A stretch of DNA of 64,000 bases from Rhyzopertha dominica (GCA_025024175.1 QCXZ01000003.1:14481621-14545620); one strand, 5' to 3'. Counted from the first letter of the stretch, positions 34,870 to 47,400 are shown. The notes: a model not told the origin generated them from the letters alone. Translations and numbers: made by a program.

Positions 34870-35950
34870 ATGCAACATTAAAATTAAAATGACGAATACT
34901 GTCATAGTTGCAAAAGATCATTTGCAAAAATAACAAATTTCAGCATAAGCATATGACAATATTAGACTCCGTTAAAGAATTATACCGCTACTAGAATAAC
35001 CCTGCTTCATGAAACTAACGTACGCAATAAAACTGCCCATATCTCTCGAGAATTAAATATACCCAAATAATACAAATTTATAACTGGACAGTTTTCTTCC
35101 TACTTTGTATAAATAAACCTTACAAAGCTTGCTGTCTTGTTTGGTAAAAACAAGATTTCCTTTTTATGTCTCAATATTGTTATTAATTAATCAATTAGTA
35201 TTAATTTTTTATTAATGGCCAATGTAGTGAAGTTAATGAAACCTGTATGAACCATTTGCAGTGAATGAAATGTGCTGCATATCATTCTTGCATGTGTTTA
35301 TTTTAGAAAATCAGCGTAAACATGCTGCTAAATGTCAATAATGCAACAAGCTAACTATATAACCTTATATAACCTTTCAATATACTGTTTCATTATTATA
35401 GTTAGCAACATGCGATTATTCTGAATCATCACTACTGTAAAATCAGGATGTATAAAGGTGTGGTGAAATTTCCTATAGGGAGTGGTATCTGCAGTAGTTA
35501 GTTGCTGAAGGCAGTAATTATATACATGCACGGCTGACAGAATAGTCATTAGGGTTCATTCTACGCAATGCGATTTTAGTGGATTAAATGAATGAAATAC
35601 TTTTAGTATTAGGGCAATATTAGTAGTTAAAACTTTGGAAATATGAATTTGAGATGCTTAGACTGCTGCGTTTCCGTTGGATTTTCTATAAACAAGAATC
35701 ACCATACAAAATAATAAAGTAATATGTTTGTGGTTTTCAAATTTAATGCAGTAAATAGATAATTTGCAATCTAAAAAGCGCGTCTCATACAAGAAGATTG
35801 TTAAAGTGTCTCCTGTAACCATTATTAAAGATCTGCGGTAGAAATGTTTTTGAGATAGCATCATACTGTTACGATGAATTGAACAGCATTTGACGTTTGA
35901 CATTTGAAACCTACTTTCAACTTGGAATAACATCTATATACCACAGCTTT
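34870..35950. other. intronic AT-rich DNA, nothing recognised
   Basis: No RT, transposase, cuticle or TIR signals were found between the coding-like island and the mariner. Confidence 0.5.
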
Positions 35951-35957
35951 ATATTTA

Positions 35958-37554
35958 CACCGGGTCGCTACAAAGTATGGAACCAGCAGGATATTTCAGA
36001 TTCTGTTCGACCGATTTTTCTGAAATTGCGCATGGGCCTATGGGTAATTAAAATGCATTTTCTGGAATTTTTTCAACTCCGCGTCAGCTCTCGTTTCTGA
36101 GATATGGGCGCAACTTGCATTTTTTTAATGGGAAGGGGGGCCGAAAGGCCCATCATTGAAAAGGATATTTTTCCTGATTTCAAAAATGTATCTATCACAC
36201 TTGTACAATTTATTGCTTCTGAGTTGCGAAAAGTGTGATAACAGACTTGTGTCTTGCAAAAAGACATATTCGTTATCGCCAAGTAAGAACAATAAACTCC
36301 AGGGGTCTCCATTTTTTAGATGTGCAAGAGAATCCCAAGTGTTCCGTAAACAGCGTGCTCTCACTCACCATATTAGCAGAAGATCTGTTCAGAAGTTTCA
36401 TCCAAATAAAATTAACTTATTTCAAGAACTGAGCGAAGATGGTTTCGATCGTAGGATAGAATTTTGCGAAACTGTCATGAACATGATAGATGAGGATAAA
36501 AACATTTTAAATTGGATTATGTTTTCTGATGAAGCGACTTTTTGCTTCAATGGTAATAAGAATAGACATAATTGCAGATATTGGTGGGACACAAATCCAC
36601 ATTGAATGGAACAAGTCCACACACAACACCTTCAGAAAGTGAATGTCTGGTATGGTATTATCGGTGAGCACATTATTGGGTTTTTTTTATCGATGAAAAT
36701 TTGAATGCGCTCCAGTATTTACAGCTCTTTCACGAACACATTATACCAGAACTTATTCGCCTGTTCCCTAATCGTGAAAATGCTGCGATACGGTTTCAGC
36801 AAGATGATGCACCGCCCCATTTTGCAGTCAATGTTCGTGGATATTTGAATGCGATATTTGCAGACAGATCGATTGGTAGGCGAGAAGCGATAGAATGCCC
36901 ATCACGTTCCCCTGATCTGACGCCGCTTGATTTTTTCCTAGGGGGGTATCTGAAAAATCGTATTTATGCTGATCGGCCATATAATGCAGAAGATTTAAAA
37001 GGACAAATCAGGGCAGAAATTCAAAAACATACCTCCAAATATGCCACAAAGAACACTATAAAACTTTTCTCAAGGCTGAATTACTGCCACGAAGTAAATG
37101 GGGAACATTTTGAGTATCTTCTGTAATGTATTTCTGAAAAAAATACTGCATTTTTCTCGGAATCATGTTTTTTTTGTACTTTTAGGGTATCCGATTAAAA
37201 AATAAATCAAACTAGACGAAAATTATCACCAGTCAAGGAAAAATGGTAATATCTGGCTTTTTTGTTCATTTTAGCTATACAGAAAATTGTTTTCCTTCTT
37301 TTCGTTCTTTCCCAGGCTCAACTTTTCTCAACTCAGAAGCAATAAATTGTACAAATGTTATACATTTTTGAAATCAGGAAAAATATCCTTTTGACCCTCT
37401 TTCCATTTAAGAAAATGCAACTTGCGCCCATATCTCGGAAACGAGAGCTGACACGGAGTTGAAAAAATTCCAGAGAATGCATGCACAATTTCAGAAAAAT
37501 CGGTCGAACAGAACCTGGAATATGCTGCTGGTTCCATACTTTGTAGCGACCCTG
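35958..37554 (+). mobile_element. mariner-like element with long TIRs and TA target duplication (DD41D spacing)
   Basis: A 1597-bp element flanked by TA (35956-35957 and 37555-37556). Left TIR about 35958-36236 and right TIR about 37318-37554 begin CACCGGGTCGCTACAAAG and CAGGGTCGCTACAAAG and run inward to ...TTGCTTCTGAGTTG. They differ by two internal insertions in the left copy. It encloses a broken transposase with DDE/D blocks. TIRs of about 240-280 bp are long for mariners, which usually have about 30 bp. It is inserted in the large intron of gene B, on the strand opposite to the gene. Confidence 0.9.
36240..37126 (+). pseudogene. mariner transposase pseudogene
   Basis: Catalytic domain of a mariner-family transposase with all three acidic blocks: FSDEATF (D at about 36528), FQQDDAPPHF (D at 36803), and SPDLTPLDFFLGGYLK (D at 36929). 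There are 41 residues between the second and third D, the spacing of the DD41D (rosa-type) group. Upstream, HISRRSVQKF, FHPNKINLFQEL and FDRRIEFCE match the linker region, read across two frames. A TGA at 36604 replaces a codon after NPH, and a T-run near 36681-36688 shifts the frame. The last frame closes with VNGEHFEYLL at 37126. The N-terminal DNA-binding part is largely lost. Not functional. Confidence 0.85.
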
Positions 37555-38110
37555 TATAAATAGAGCTTTTTTTTTATCAAAATGCGGTCGTATCGTGGTC
37601 TTTGTTTCAAGAAATACTTGCACTCATTATAGAAGAAGTTCAGATTCATGTTGTCGTCATTTTAATTTTTGCTATTCAGATTGAGAAATGTGACACAAGC
37701 TTTTTACTGTAGGTCTCTTTGCAAGTATGTCTTAATTACATTCCAAGAGCCCCTTGTGAGAAGACAATGTTAGGCTATTAAACCCAATACTCACAAGTAA
37801 TTAGATGCACTTAGAAGAGCGCGCTCTGCCGATAGAAACTGCACTGAGTGAAAGAGACTGTCGGCTCCATTGTTTATTGTTACAGTTTCTCGGAGTTTTG
37901 TAATGTTTACGTTATGACTAAAAGAAACGTGTTATGTAAGTATGTTCAGTAGGAAAGTGGAAAAATGGACGCTTAGGATGTAATGCCGCAGATCGCACCA
38001 TTTTATTCTCAGGTTTCCGACACTACGGTGTTGCGTGTATGATTTATTGCTGTGACACCTACTTTATAGTACGGCACATATGAGTTATTGCGTAAAGATT
38101 TTTAACTTAC

Positions 38111-38272
38111 CTCCTCGTGATCGTGGTCGTGTCCATGCCCGTTGCCGTTAACATTATAGTTTGGTGTGCCGTAACTGCTGATGGGGGGTGCTAGGGGTGC
38201 GCCGTACTGGGTGCTGGGAGGTTCGCTTCTTACAGTGGTTAGAACAAGACTAAGAGTCAGAGATGCTACCTG
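38111..38272 (-). CDS. pro-resilin-like cuticle protein B, signal peptide and His-rich linker exon
   Basis: 54-codon exon in phase 0, acceptor tgctttgtttag|CAG and donor GAGGAG|gtaagt. It encodes QVASLTLSLVLTTVRS, the hydrophobic end of a signal peptide, followed by the short N-terminal region EPPSTQYGAPLAPPISSYG and a linker GNGHGHDHDHEE. A tiny upstream exon (Met plus a few residues) must supply the start; it was not found. The acceptor is a NAGNAG (TAGCAG), so an isoform lacking the Gln may start at 38269. Gene B thus has a very short N-terminal arm where gene A has almost 300 Pro-rich residues, but keeps a His/Asp-rich stretch just before the chitin-binding domain. Confidence 0.88.
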
Positions 38273-39014
38273 CTAAACAAAGCAACAGTTAATTCATAAG
38301 ATATTTAAAAATAAAAATTATAAAATACAAAAATTTATTCACTGTCATTTACAAGATGTAAAATAAAATGGTTTTACTTGAAAAATAAAGTGAAAGTTAT
38401 TTTCCTTAATATTTTTAAACAGACTCTATTCAAACTGTGCATATTCCCAAAGTTCCTTTATTCAGTTTTAAATTGTTTTCGATACAAAATAGATACGAAA
38501 ATTTAGTTGCAGCAACAAATTAGAATAAAAATCATTGAACAATTGTAATTCTAATGATGATTAATGGGGACATTAGGTACATGGATAAAATAAAGTTATT
38601 TGCTTATTTCGACAAAAATGTCGCGATTTACCACCGATATCGCAAGTAACTGTAAACAAGGTTAAAAAAATAGTTTTTGACAACATATGAGGGAACTGTT
38701 GCACGCCAACACTGACTACAAAAAAAAACACTCTATTGTCTGGCGAATCAACGTAAATCCACAAAATTGTCGTTACTAGTCAAAGGATAATCCACACTGG
38801 ATAAGAGAAGACCACACTCCAATTCTGGAAAAAGTCAATGTTTGAATAGGGATTGTTGATGATCCTTGGGACCAATAGTCTTTGAATTAAATCTCAATGA
38901 AGTGCGATGTTTAAAGTTCTTGCACGAAGGGCTAGTTCCAAACTACGTTATTTTGTTTCTTTCTCGTGTAGAATTAAAAACTGATCCATGCTCTCATAGT
39001 GGAATAATAATTAA

Positions 39015-39180
39015 TGAATTCTTCTTTAAGATAATAATTCTTCAAGTGTATCCACTCAATTCTTTTATTGTATAGCGCTTTCGACTAACAGGTAGTCATG
39101 GTCAGTTCAACAAAGATCTACACAATAAAAGAATTGAGTGGATACACTTTTGAAGAATTATTATCTTAAAGAAGAATTCA
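39015..39180. repeat. 57-bp-arm inverted repeat with PLE tail loop
   Basis: Left arm 39015-39071 (TGAATTCTTCTTTAAG...) and right arm 39122-39180 are reverse complements, differing only by a 2-base insertion in the right arm. The 50-bp spacer holds a hammerhead-like PLE motif. Like the 4.15-kb inverted repeat it joins palindromic arms to PLE tail sequence. Confidence 0.9.
39074..39105 (-). ncRNA. hammerhead-like remnant in the spacer of the inverted repeat
   Basis: Minus strand reads CTGACCATGACT, loop ACCTGTT, then AGTCGAAAGCGC. GACT/AGTC forms a perfect four-pair stem II and GAAA is intact. The CUGANGA box is disrupted (CTGACCAT). Consistent with a decayed PLE hammerhead. Activity not expected. 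Confidence 0.3.
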
Positions 39181-40379
39181 TGTAGAATGTCCCCAACAGA
39201 AACATCTGCCTGCACATTCTATTCATTAGGATTACCTTTTATGGGGGTGCTTCAAAAGTAAAGCTCTTAAAGCCAAATCGTCAAATGTAGAGGAGTTTAC
39301 AGCACAAACTAAAGACTAAGTTCCACTAAATTTATCAGAAATGTTCAGTTACGACCATAGATAGTGAGTGCGCAACACTTTGAGTATTTCGCAAAGTAAA
39401 AGCATTAAAGCGTTCGAAAAAAAGAGACTAAACAAATTCTTCTTTTAAGCTGTCACTATGAGCTATAACCGTAATATTATAAAACCACTTGCTGTCCTTA
39501 GCTCTGTAATAGTAAAACCAGTGGAGGTAGAGTCATAAACTACATCATTTGATAATGAAGTGTTTCAAGTTTGTTTTTCAGTGCATATGTTACTGCTAAA
39601 GTGCACAAATCAGTTACTCTACAAATTTTCTAGGTAATATGTAGATCCGTAAAAGTATCGAAAATTGTTTCATTTATCAGACAGTTAATTTGTAAACTAG
39701 CTAGAAAAAGTGCACTTTACCTGCCACGCACCCGTTATAGTGAAAATTATTATAATGACAATCAGTCAACGAATTAGTTGATGAAATATATCAGTTAAAA
39801 ACTATAATACAAATAATCAAATGGTTTAAAACATTATAACAATTAAGGAAGTTGGCGTAATGATGTTTAGTATGAGTCAAACAAATGACTAAATTTTTTT
39901 TAAACAATCTTCAACTTTTAAGTAGGGCTTGCTTCAAGACTTTATATTCTTTTTTTAAATAAGAATAATAAGTTAGAGTACAACTACTATAAAAGCAAAC
40001 AATGTTGATAACTAAAATATGAGGTTTTATACCTATCACCCCTCGTCTCTATGCGTGGACAGCTTCGCCATTTGACGAGATACAGAACGTTTTATTTTAG
40101 TATGTTAACTCTATATTTCTGATTAATATATTTTCTTCGGACTAGTCTAAACTTGATAACAAAATTGGGAGTCCTTACATTATAACAATTTCAATTCATT
40201 TGCCTTTAAATTAAAAAAAAACGTCATGTTTAAAGATCCGCTTGATTTACGTTGGTTTGTAAGGAACATTTAATGTATAAGCAGATAAAAATGCTCTTTG
40301 TCATTGTGGTTTGCCAATTTAAACAATTAGTAATCATTTAAATTTGGAACAGCTTTAAACTTTTCGACAAATTTGCTTG

Positions 40380-40740
40380 AAGTATGCAATGCAACTCCGT
40401 ACACTCCACCCTTGTACTAGCAACCATAACACAAATAGCGCACCTTCCAGGACATCATGTTGCGTGTTTCACAGCAGGCGGCCACACCAATCACTGCACC
40501 ACGTTCTTCTAACGCAAACACAGACGAACCACTGCAGGGCACAAATTTTAATATGGTTTATATAGAGATCTCGCGGATTTGGTAACCCATTGTCTTTATC
40601 TAAGTGGAGTAAAAGTCTGGCCTCCCACGCAACTTCTTGACGCGCCCGGGACGCGTCGCTTCAGAAGCGTTCCTGAAACGCTGACCGAACGATCGGAACT
40701 CGCTCAAGTTGCAATGAGGCACGCGCTTTTATTCCGGTTT
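40380..40740. other. CpG-richer patch with palindromes
   Basis: Higher C+G and CpG than its flanks, including GACGCGCCCGGGACGCGTC (about 40638-40656), which is almost self-complementary, and GAACGATCGGAAC. The 82-codon frame starting at 40579 has no recognisable domain. It could be a promoter region of gene B (upstream on its strand), a repeat, or an unrelated regulatory sequence. Confidence 0.3.
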
Positions 40741-43700
40741 ACTGTAAAATGTTTCGGCAGAGTAGATGTTAGTATATGTGTACTACTTACTTCCTATGCT
40801 TTAACATACTTTATTTCTATAATATAGTTAATAGAGGGGCAAAACAGTTGCGATGCGGACTGAAAAAATCTTATTTCAAACTGGAAAAAAGGAGATCAGC
40901 ATAATTAACATGTTTATCTTCAGTGTTCAAACCGCTTTTTACCAAGTATTTCTTAAATTCCGTGAAAGCTGCCAATAAAAAATCACCAATTAAGTTTAAC
41001 GTATACTTATTGAAGATCAGCAACACGTCACAAATCAATCCCTGCCAAAGTTTAGAAATAATTTTTATTATTTGGAAATAACTAAATATTTCACTCTTTG
41101 CGCTGTAAAAGTTACATTATTTTAATACTTGTGTGGATTTTCAGAGCATCACTATTTTGTCGTTTTACATCAAATACACGATGAAAATGGATGATGCTTT
41201 TTATTTATTTATTTCTTGATTTGTGTTCTCGGAATAACAGACTTAATGTTTTCTATATGCTGTTGTTTCCCAAAGAAAAATACGCTGGGTGAGACATTTA
41301 GACATTTAGGCGAAAGTTTATTAATAACAGGTATATGAAGCAAACGTTTCTTATTATTTTGAACATTTCATACTGAGTGTAATAAGATGGAGAGCTTCAA
41401 GCACTAACATTCTACTTCCCTACAGCTTTTAGTGTTGTGTTACTTATTTTTACTGTTTCATAATCAACATATAAGCAAGTGATTTTTTTCGCTAATTTCA
41501 ATTTAACAAGCATTTTTAAGTACTCATGCTCTACAAACCCCGACCATATTGAAGTAATTTTGTCCAAACATCTACGTGTAATGAAGCTTACAAAGCTTAT
41601 GTAAAATTTCTCTCAGCGCTCACCAAGTAGTGATTGTTTATCATTTATATTTATAATTTATGCACCGTACATTTCAATTTTCCCGCATCTGAACCAGCAC
41701 GCCTGCAGTGCATGATACCAAACTGATGGTGCNCCAGCACATGCTGATTGAGATATTGGAGAAGTGGTAGCAATTTTTTGTAAATAAAATGGCTACGAAA
41801 GCATGGCTACTGGTAATTACTAAGAGAGTCGAGCTATGAAATTGGTCTTTTTAACACAATGGGCAAAATCGGTAACTTAGCTTCAAGGGCTTAATAGACT
41901 TCTATTTGAGGGTCAAGCCACATTTTAAAACTAAGGCGGTGACTAGTTACTATCTGAAAATGACAAACAGTTTATGAGTTTTAAACTAATTTATTGTAAA
42001 ATTATTAAAACTAATAAAGGCAATTAAAATCCTCTTCAACAGTCGCACTACGAATAATTTTTCGTCAACAGCTCGAGCTTTATCTGCGAATAGTTTAAGT
42101 TAACTATTATTTTTCTTCAGTTACACTGTTTTTTATTTACTTTCCCGTTTGAGTAAAGTTAAGTACTTTTTTGGGGGATGATTATAGCAATATATTGCTT
42201 GTGCTGGTCCTTTTTCTAGACATCTTACGCCACACTTTCAGGGTCATTTTTTAAAATCAGTAATGAGTCATCTAGCGGTGGCTTTACGAACTACGATGTA
42301 GGTTGTTACGGTCGGTTGAGTGCAGAGACCTACATTGCCGATTTCCCAGTAGGCTTATGAGCCCATTGGAACGGCCAATTTAATAAAATTTGATTGACTA
42401 ATTTTTGTTATATTTATTTTAGCTGAAAGTTAAGTACCAAGTGCTGAAATTAGACGTGTTCTCGTCAAACTTACGGGTGAATCAAACATACAATCACTAG
42501 GGAGTTTTTGAACACATCTTTATTTTTATTGCCACACAGTTAGAGGGTCAAACTATTTGCTCGTGTCTACGCATTTTCTTCTCAAGACAAGCAAAGACAC
42601 GAACGCCTCTTACTGATATAATTTCGCACAAATTGTGCGGAGATTCGTGCAGAAGTCAAAACATTAGAGCATGTGCGAGGAGACTTTTTATTTTGGCCTA
42701 CATACACATCGCTGCATACAAAACACCAAAATTTTGAGTAACATTTAAATGAATGAAGTACAAAGTTCGTTCTAAAGAGAGTGGTTAGAAAACGATACCT
42801 TGCGATAAGGCTAGTGCGTGACGTAAAAAACCAAAATGGGATAGGTAAAAAACTTAGGAATTTTCAACGAAATCTGATGAAATGGATCCTTGTCGTTTCA
42901 TTTAATAAGCTGGGAAGCAACTATTGCATGTTTTAATTAACAATTTACGTTTATACAACCAATATGAGTACAATTGACAGCAACATTTCGGTCTAAAAAT
43001 AGAAACTGTGGTTTTGGGCTTAGATAAGGCCATTTGCAGCGAATAATAAGCTCTCTGTAGGGCTAGTTTTGGTATATTTTGTGCTTGTTGTAATCCAAAA
43101 CAAAACGATATTTCAGTTTTTTTCTGTCCTCTTAAGGTATGAATTGTTTAGCATTAAACTTCTGCACTTTCAAGCTTACTTCAAGCTCTAGTTTAGTGTG
43201 GTTTGGTGCAGATTTAATTTGGTATTTTAGTCTTTGGCTATAGCTGAGTTATATCCATAGCAGGTGATCCAAATCCCAAATTAAAAGTAGTTAAGAACAA
43301 CTTATGGCAGAAAACGTAATTTACTTTTATTTTGGGGATTGTAAGGTACAATCGCTTCGATTTTGTTCTAGTGTAATGCCTTTCACGAGCTTTCAATTTC
43401 GCAATAAATGAGTTCACTTCATTTATATATTTGATCCGCAGTCACCACCTTTTTTTTTAGCTGTAGCAATTAATAGAGCTCTATGGGTTCGATATTACCC
43501 CACACTGATAGATTCCTTATCAATATGCCTGCTGTTTTTTCGTTATTCGTTTGTCAATGTCATAAAAAAGAAGCATAATAAATATCGACCAAACTTTTGC
43601 AATGTACCAAGTAAAAATATAAAAGCCGTTCCATAAAAAAATTACTCGGGATGGGAGATATTGAGATTGAACCTTTCCCAAATAATATTGTAAAAATGTG

Positions 43701-43859
43701 AGGTAGTTTAGTGGTGTGGAGTATTTCATGTGGAATCGGATGCCTCATTTTTCCATATTTTTTTGTTTCCAACGCATCTGAAACGTCAAAAACAATAAAA
43801 TAAAAAATAATAAGTACTTTTAATAGGACATCTATAAATGCCTTGATGTAAGTACTGGG

Positions 43860-44470
43860 TGTTCCCTTAAATTCACGAAGTAAACATCAACTTCCCATAT
43901 AACGAAGAATTCGCAATTACAACCTGCAACTTTTCAGAAAGGTGTTCTAGATCGGTTTCGATGTTCTTTCAATTACAGCTCGTTCTGCCATATCCTTTAT
44001 GAATATCTATAATCACAGTGCTCTTGTTCTTGCTTACTGTATGGTAGAGGCAGGTTAGAGCAACGGTATGTCCGCTTATCCATGAGAAATGGCATGAAAA
44101 TCGATTCGGGTGTGTAGGTTCAATAAACGGTAGGTACAGCATGTTCAGTGTAGCGATCTCGCCAGCACCGCAATGACACAAGGCAAATCACACAACAGAG
44201 TTCCCAAAACAAAGCCTTGTGGAACAGCACGTTCTACGGGTAAGTACTGTGTGGTTTTCCAGTAATCACCATATGATAACGAATATAGAGAAGAAAGGAC
44301 TCATAGAATCAAATATGATGTGTAAACAAATGTATTTCATTTCATTCTAATAGAACTACAGGATCGGCTGTATGTGTATCCAAAGTTTTTGAGAAATCTA
44401 GTAAAACAGGTGTTTTAACTTAATATTTATCTGTATTAGGCAGGATATCATAAAAAACACTTTAAACATC
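43860..44470 (-). mobile_element. decayed LINE, reverse transcriptase palm fragment
   Basis: Minus-strand reading across frames: VLLDFSKTLDT (about 44411-44379), the block around the first catalytic Asp; a linker with MVITGKPHST; VERAVPQGFVLGTLLCDL (about 44238-44187), the PQG block; then TDLEHLSEKLQVV (near 43960), a thumb-like segment. The order matches Jockey-type LINEs. The YADD region is lost. Heavily decayed, lacking ORF1 and endonuclease. Confidence 0.65.
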
Positions 44471-44479
44471 TTCCTATAT

Positions 44480-47400
44480 AGGACGCAACCTAATACATTT
44501 TGACAACTAATTTTTTTAAGTACATACATTAATGGGTCCAAAAATACTAAGATTTGCAGGGACGTTGGCTGTATTGTATTCAAAATTTTTCATACAGAAG
44601 GAAAACAAGGTTGCTCTCTAGGAGAATTTATAATAGTTATGTGAGGACGCCGACAATAAATGTCTTTAATGATCGTATAACTATTCCAAAGTACTTAAGT
44701 TTATATTTTAGGTAGCGAACTGTGATAGGTTCTGCTGTGTAGATCCCTTTACTTATGGAACTTTCATATTATTAGCACAAACTTCATTTTCTTAAAAAAA
44801 TACGCATTTTATACAAAGTACTCGTATGTTATATTATAAAAGTGCTCGTACAATTGATACACAGAGATCAGATAAGATAAGGGCGATACTGTATGCTCCG
44901 TTTAACAAAATCTAGATTGGCTGATATACCTGAACTTATCAAAATTAGGCAAAACTCTAATATATCTTACCGTTTAGAATACCTCACAAAGCGAACAGCG
45001 TGAGAATGTATGCAAGCAGGAGTCTCTGTGAATCAGGATTACACATGTTCTGTGCGTTATCTACGGTACAAATCGCTCAGTATGCCGTATTTATTTACAT
45101 ATTATATAACATGTTTCAGTGGGATGTTGTACTAATTAGCAAAATGCACTAAATGTGCCTAATTGCAAAACATGTTGAATGGCTTCCGTTGTAGCAAACG
45201 GGCACCTGATCTTACTTCTCTTAAGATAGACTTTCTCTACGTATCTTACCCCTACAAAGGAAACTGTTTTTCATATTTGCATATTCTTTGTAATGTAAGT
45301 GTAATCAAACTATGTACAGAAAATANATCTAATCTCTGCTAAAAATAAAAGCATCCTAAAATAAAATTGCGAAATGCGTTTTTAAATATTTGAGCAAACA
45401 CTGAACGAAATCACTTTGATATCAATCAATATCCGTTATTCATAGTATGCCGTGGTCCCACACTGCTGTCTCAAACTCATTAGTGAAATATGTATATGAA
45501 ACATGAACCGTTTATGCAAGCAGTGCACACATTGCAATATGCACCCACCATTAATTTGTAGTGCATTAACTGTGAAATTTGCCGTAATTGTAATGCATCC
45601 ACTTGATGCCAGCATTTGATTCTTATGAGAATTTACCTGGAACTGCCCGTTCGAGTAATTATTCACTAGAGAAATCTTATAATTACGTTAAAAGGGGTTA
45701 AACGTTTTCATTATTATTGCGTGGTGCAAGTATGTCTGTAACGTAAGTGAAGATGACATACACAATACTGTTCTTGAAGACTGAGGTGGTGCTTAATATT
45801 GTTTAAGAAGACCATTTCCCATACTGCGGAACTGAAAACTAGTGGAATAAACAAAGCCAGCAAATCTCCCGTAAGTTTCCTTGTCGTAAAGAAAACTAGG
45901 AAGAACTACCATTAATTTTCAGCAATCCAATTATGCTTAGATATACAAGGTGTCCCACTTAAGAATCAACGGTCTCTAGTTCCTTCAAGAGGTGTACCAT
46001 TTTCTCTAGGACACACCCACCTTTATTAAGTTTCTTGTTTCGTCTTGGAAACTAAAAACCATTGACAGATGGAATTTTTGCTACTGGATTATTTAAGCAC
46101 AAAACTCTGTACAGTTCTAGTTCAAAATTGGTGAAAGAACTTACGACACTTTTTTTATGCACAATACAAACCCAAGGTGTCGAGCGAACTTGCCGTCCAC
46201 GTCCCGCCGCTGTTGTCGGGTGAATGGGGAGGAACCAATGTTGTTCAAGAAAAAGGGAGTGCCATACAATTTGTTTTGAACTTAAACAACGGACTACACT
46301 TGACGAAAACTGTAAAAAGCTTCAATATAAAATAAAACACCAAGTTTACGCTTGTACAGGTAGAGCGTGTATTTAATAATAAATAGGAATATACGGGCTT
46401 TAGATATTATAATAGAACTGTATAACTTAATAGGTACGTGAAAGTTGAACATAAAGATATTAATGTGATAAAGATTCCGTAATGAAATTAAATTAAGCTA
46501 AAAAAGGAACAAGCCCTTTGCCAGAAAAGGAACGACGACTAAGTGCCACGATCACCGGAATATGAGTATATTTGTTAATATTCGCAAATCGTTTCCGCTA
46601 AGATCCGCACCGGCTAGCGCTCACAATAACGATAGATTGGTAGCAAGCGACCGTAGATTTTCGCAAATGATTCCGGTGATAACCGACAAGAGTAGCCCTG
46701 TGGCAATTATACCAAGCAAGCAACGAATGGAAGGTTCGTTTGGTTAAGAAAAAGGGAACTAATTAATAAAAAGAAATATGAGCTAAAGGCTCCTACAAAG
46801 TGATTTCAGGATCACTAACAAACAGATTATTTATTTTTTAATCCCAAGATGGCGGTGTGTGAATATTCTATGCTCAAAAAAGTCCCAATGTCTCAATAGC
46901 TCAATTTTAGCATCGACACATCTGAATAAAGTTTCCCAAGCTGATCTCAAATCGATACCAACTCAACAGTATATTTGCTCAGAAAATCGACTTCCGTAGC
47001 AGCGTCAGCAGCAGGGATTTCTTCACCTAGCTTTTGACTAAATAAACTAGAATGATGATTTGCAATAGTTGAAACAAAATTCAACCTGGCAAATCCTAAA
47101 ATTACCAGGGAAGATACCCGTTTTTCTTATGTACACATGGACATAGTATAAAATGATGCTAAATATGCATCACGGTTGCATTTGTGGCATTGAAGGAGCT
47201 GCCTAAAAATGCATGCATAGGTACATTCCGTTGATTACGGAACTGCAATGTTTTGCATATTAAAAATGCACTGTTAGTATGGATTTCAAATGAAAAGGCT
47301 AGTCACGTAAGGTAGTATCATCGTAACCTTAACGAAAATCGGATTCCGATTCTGTAACCATGAAGTTTAGTATGCGTGTTTTCAATTTTTTTTTAGAATT

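Larger units (their letters stand above)
31225..38110 (-). other. gene B intron (about 6.9 kb)
   Basis: Intron between the signal-peptide exon and the RR exon (gtaagt...tttcag). It contains the DD41D-type mariner (35958-37554), a possible plus-strand promoter and first exon (about 32.93-33.04 kb), and a coding-like island (34.6-34.8 kb). Single N bases are clustered at 34104, 34117 and 34132. Other frames here (31567-31821, 33532-33738) are not recognisable. Confidence 0.75.
38273..43855. other. upstream of gene B: no exon identified
   Basis: The first exon and promoter of gene B should lie in or beyond this stretch but could not be fixed. A donor-like site at about 40784-40789 (minus strand, AGGAA|gtaagt) is preceded by an ATG but has the wrong phase. 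The stretch also contains an inverted repeat at 39.0-39.2 kb and a CpG-richer patch at 40.38-40.74 kb. N at 41733. Confidence 0.5.

Noticed and set aside
36125..36364. Minus-strand 79-codon frames over the mariner left TIR
   Set aside because: Antisense shadows of the TIR and transposase.
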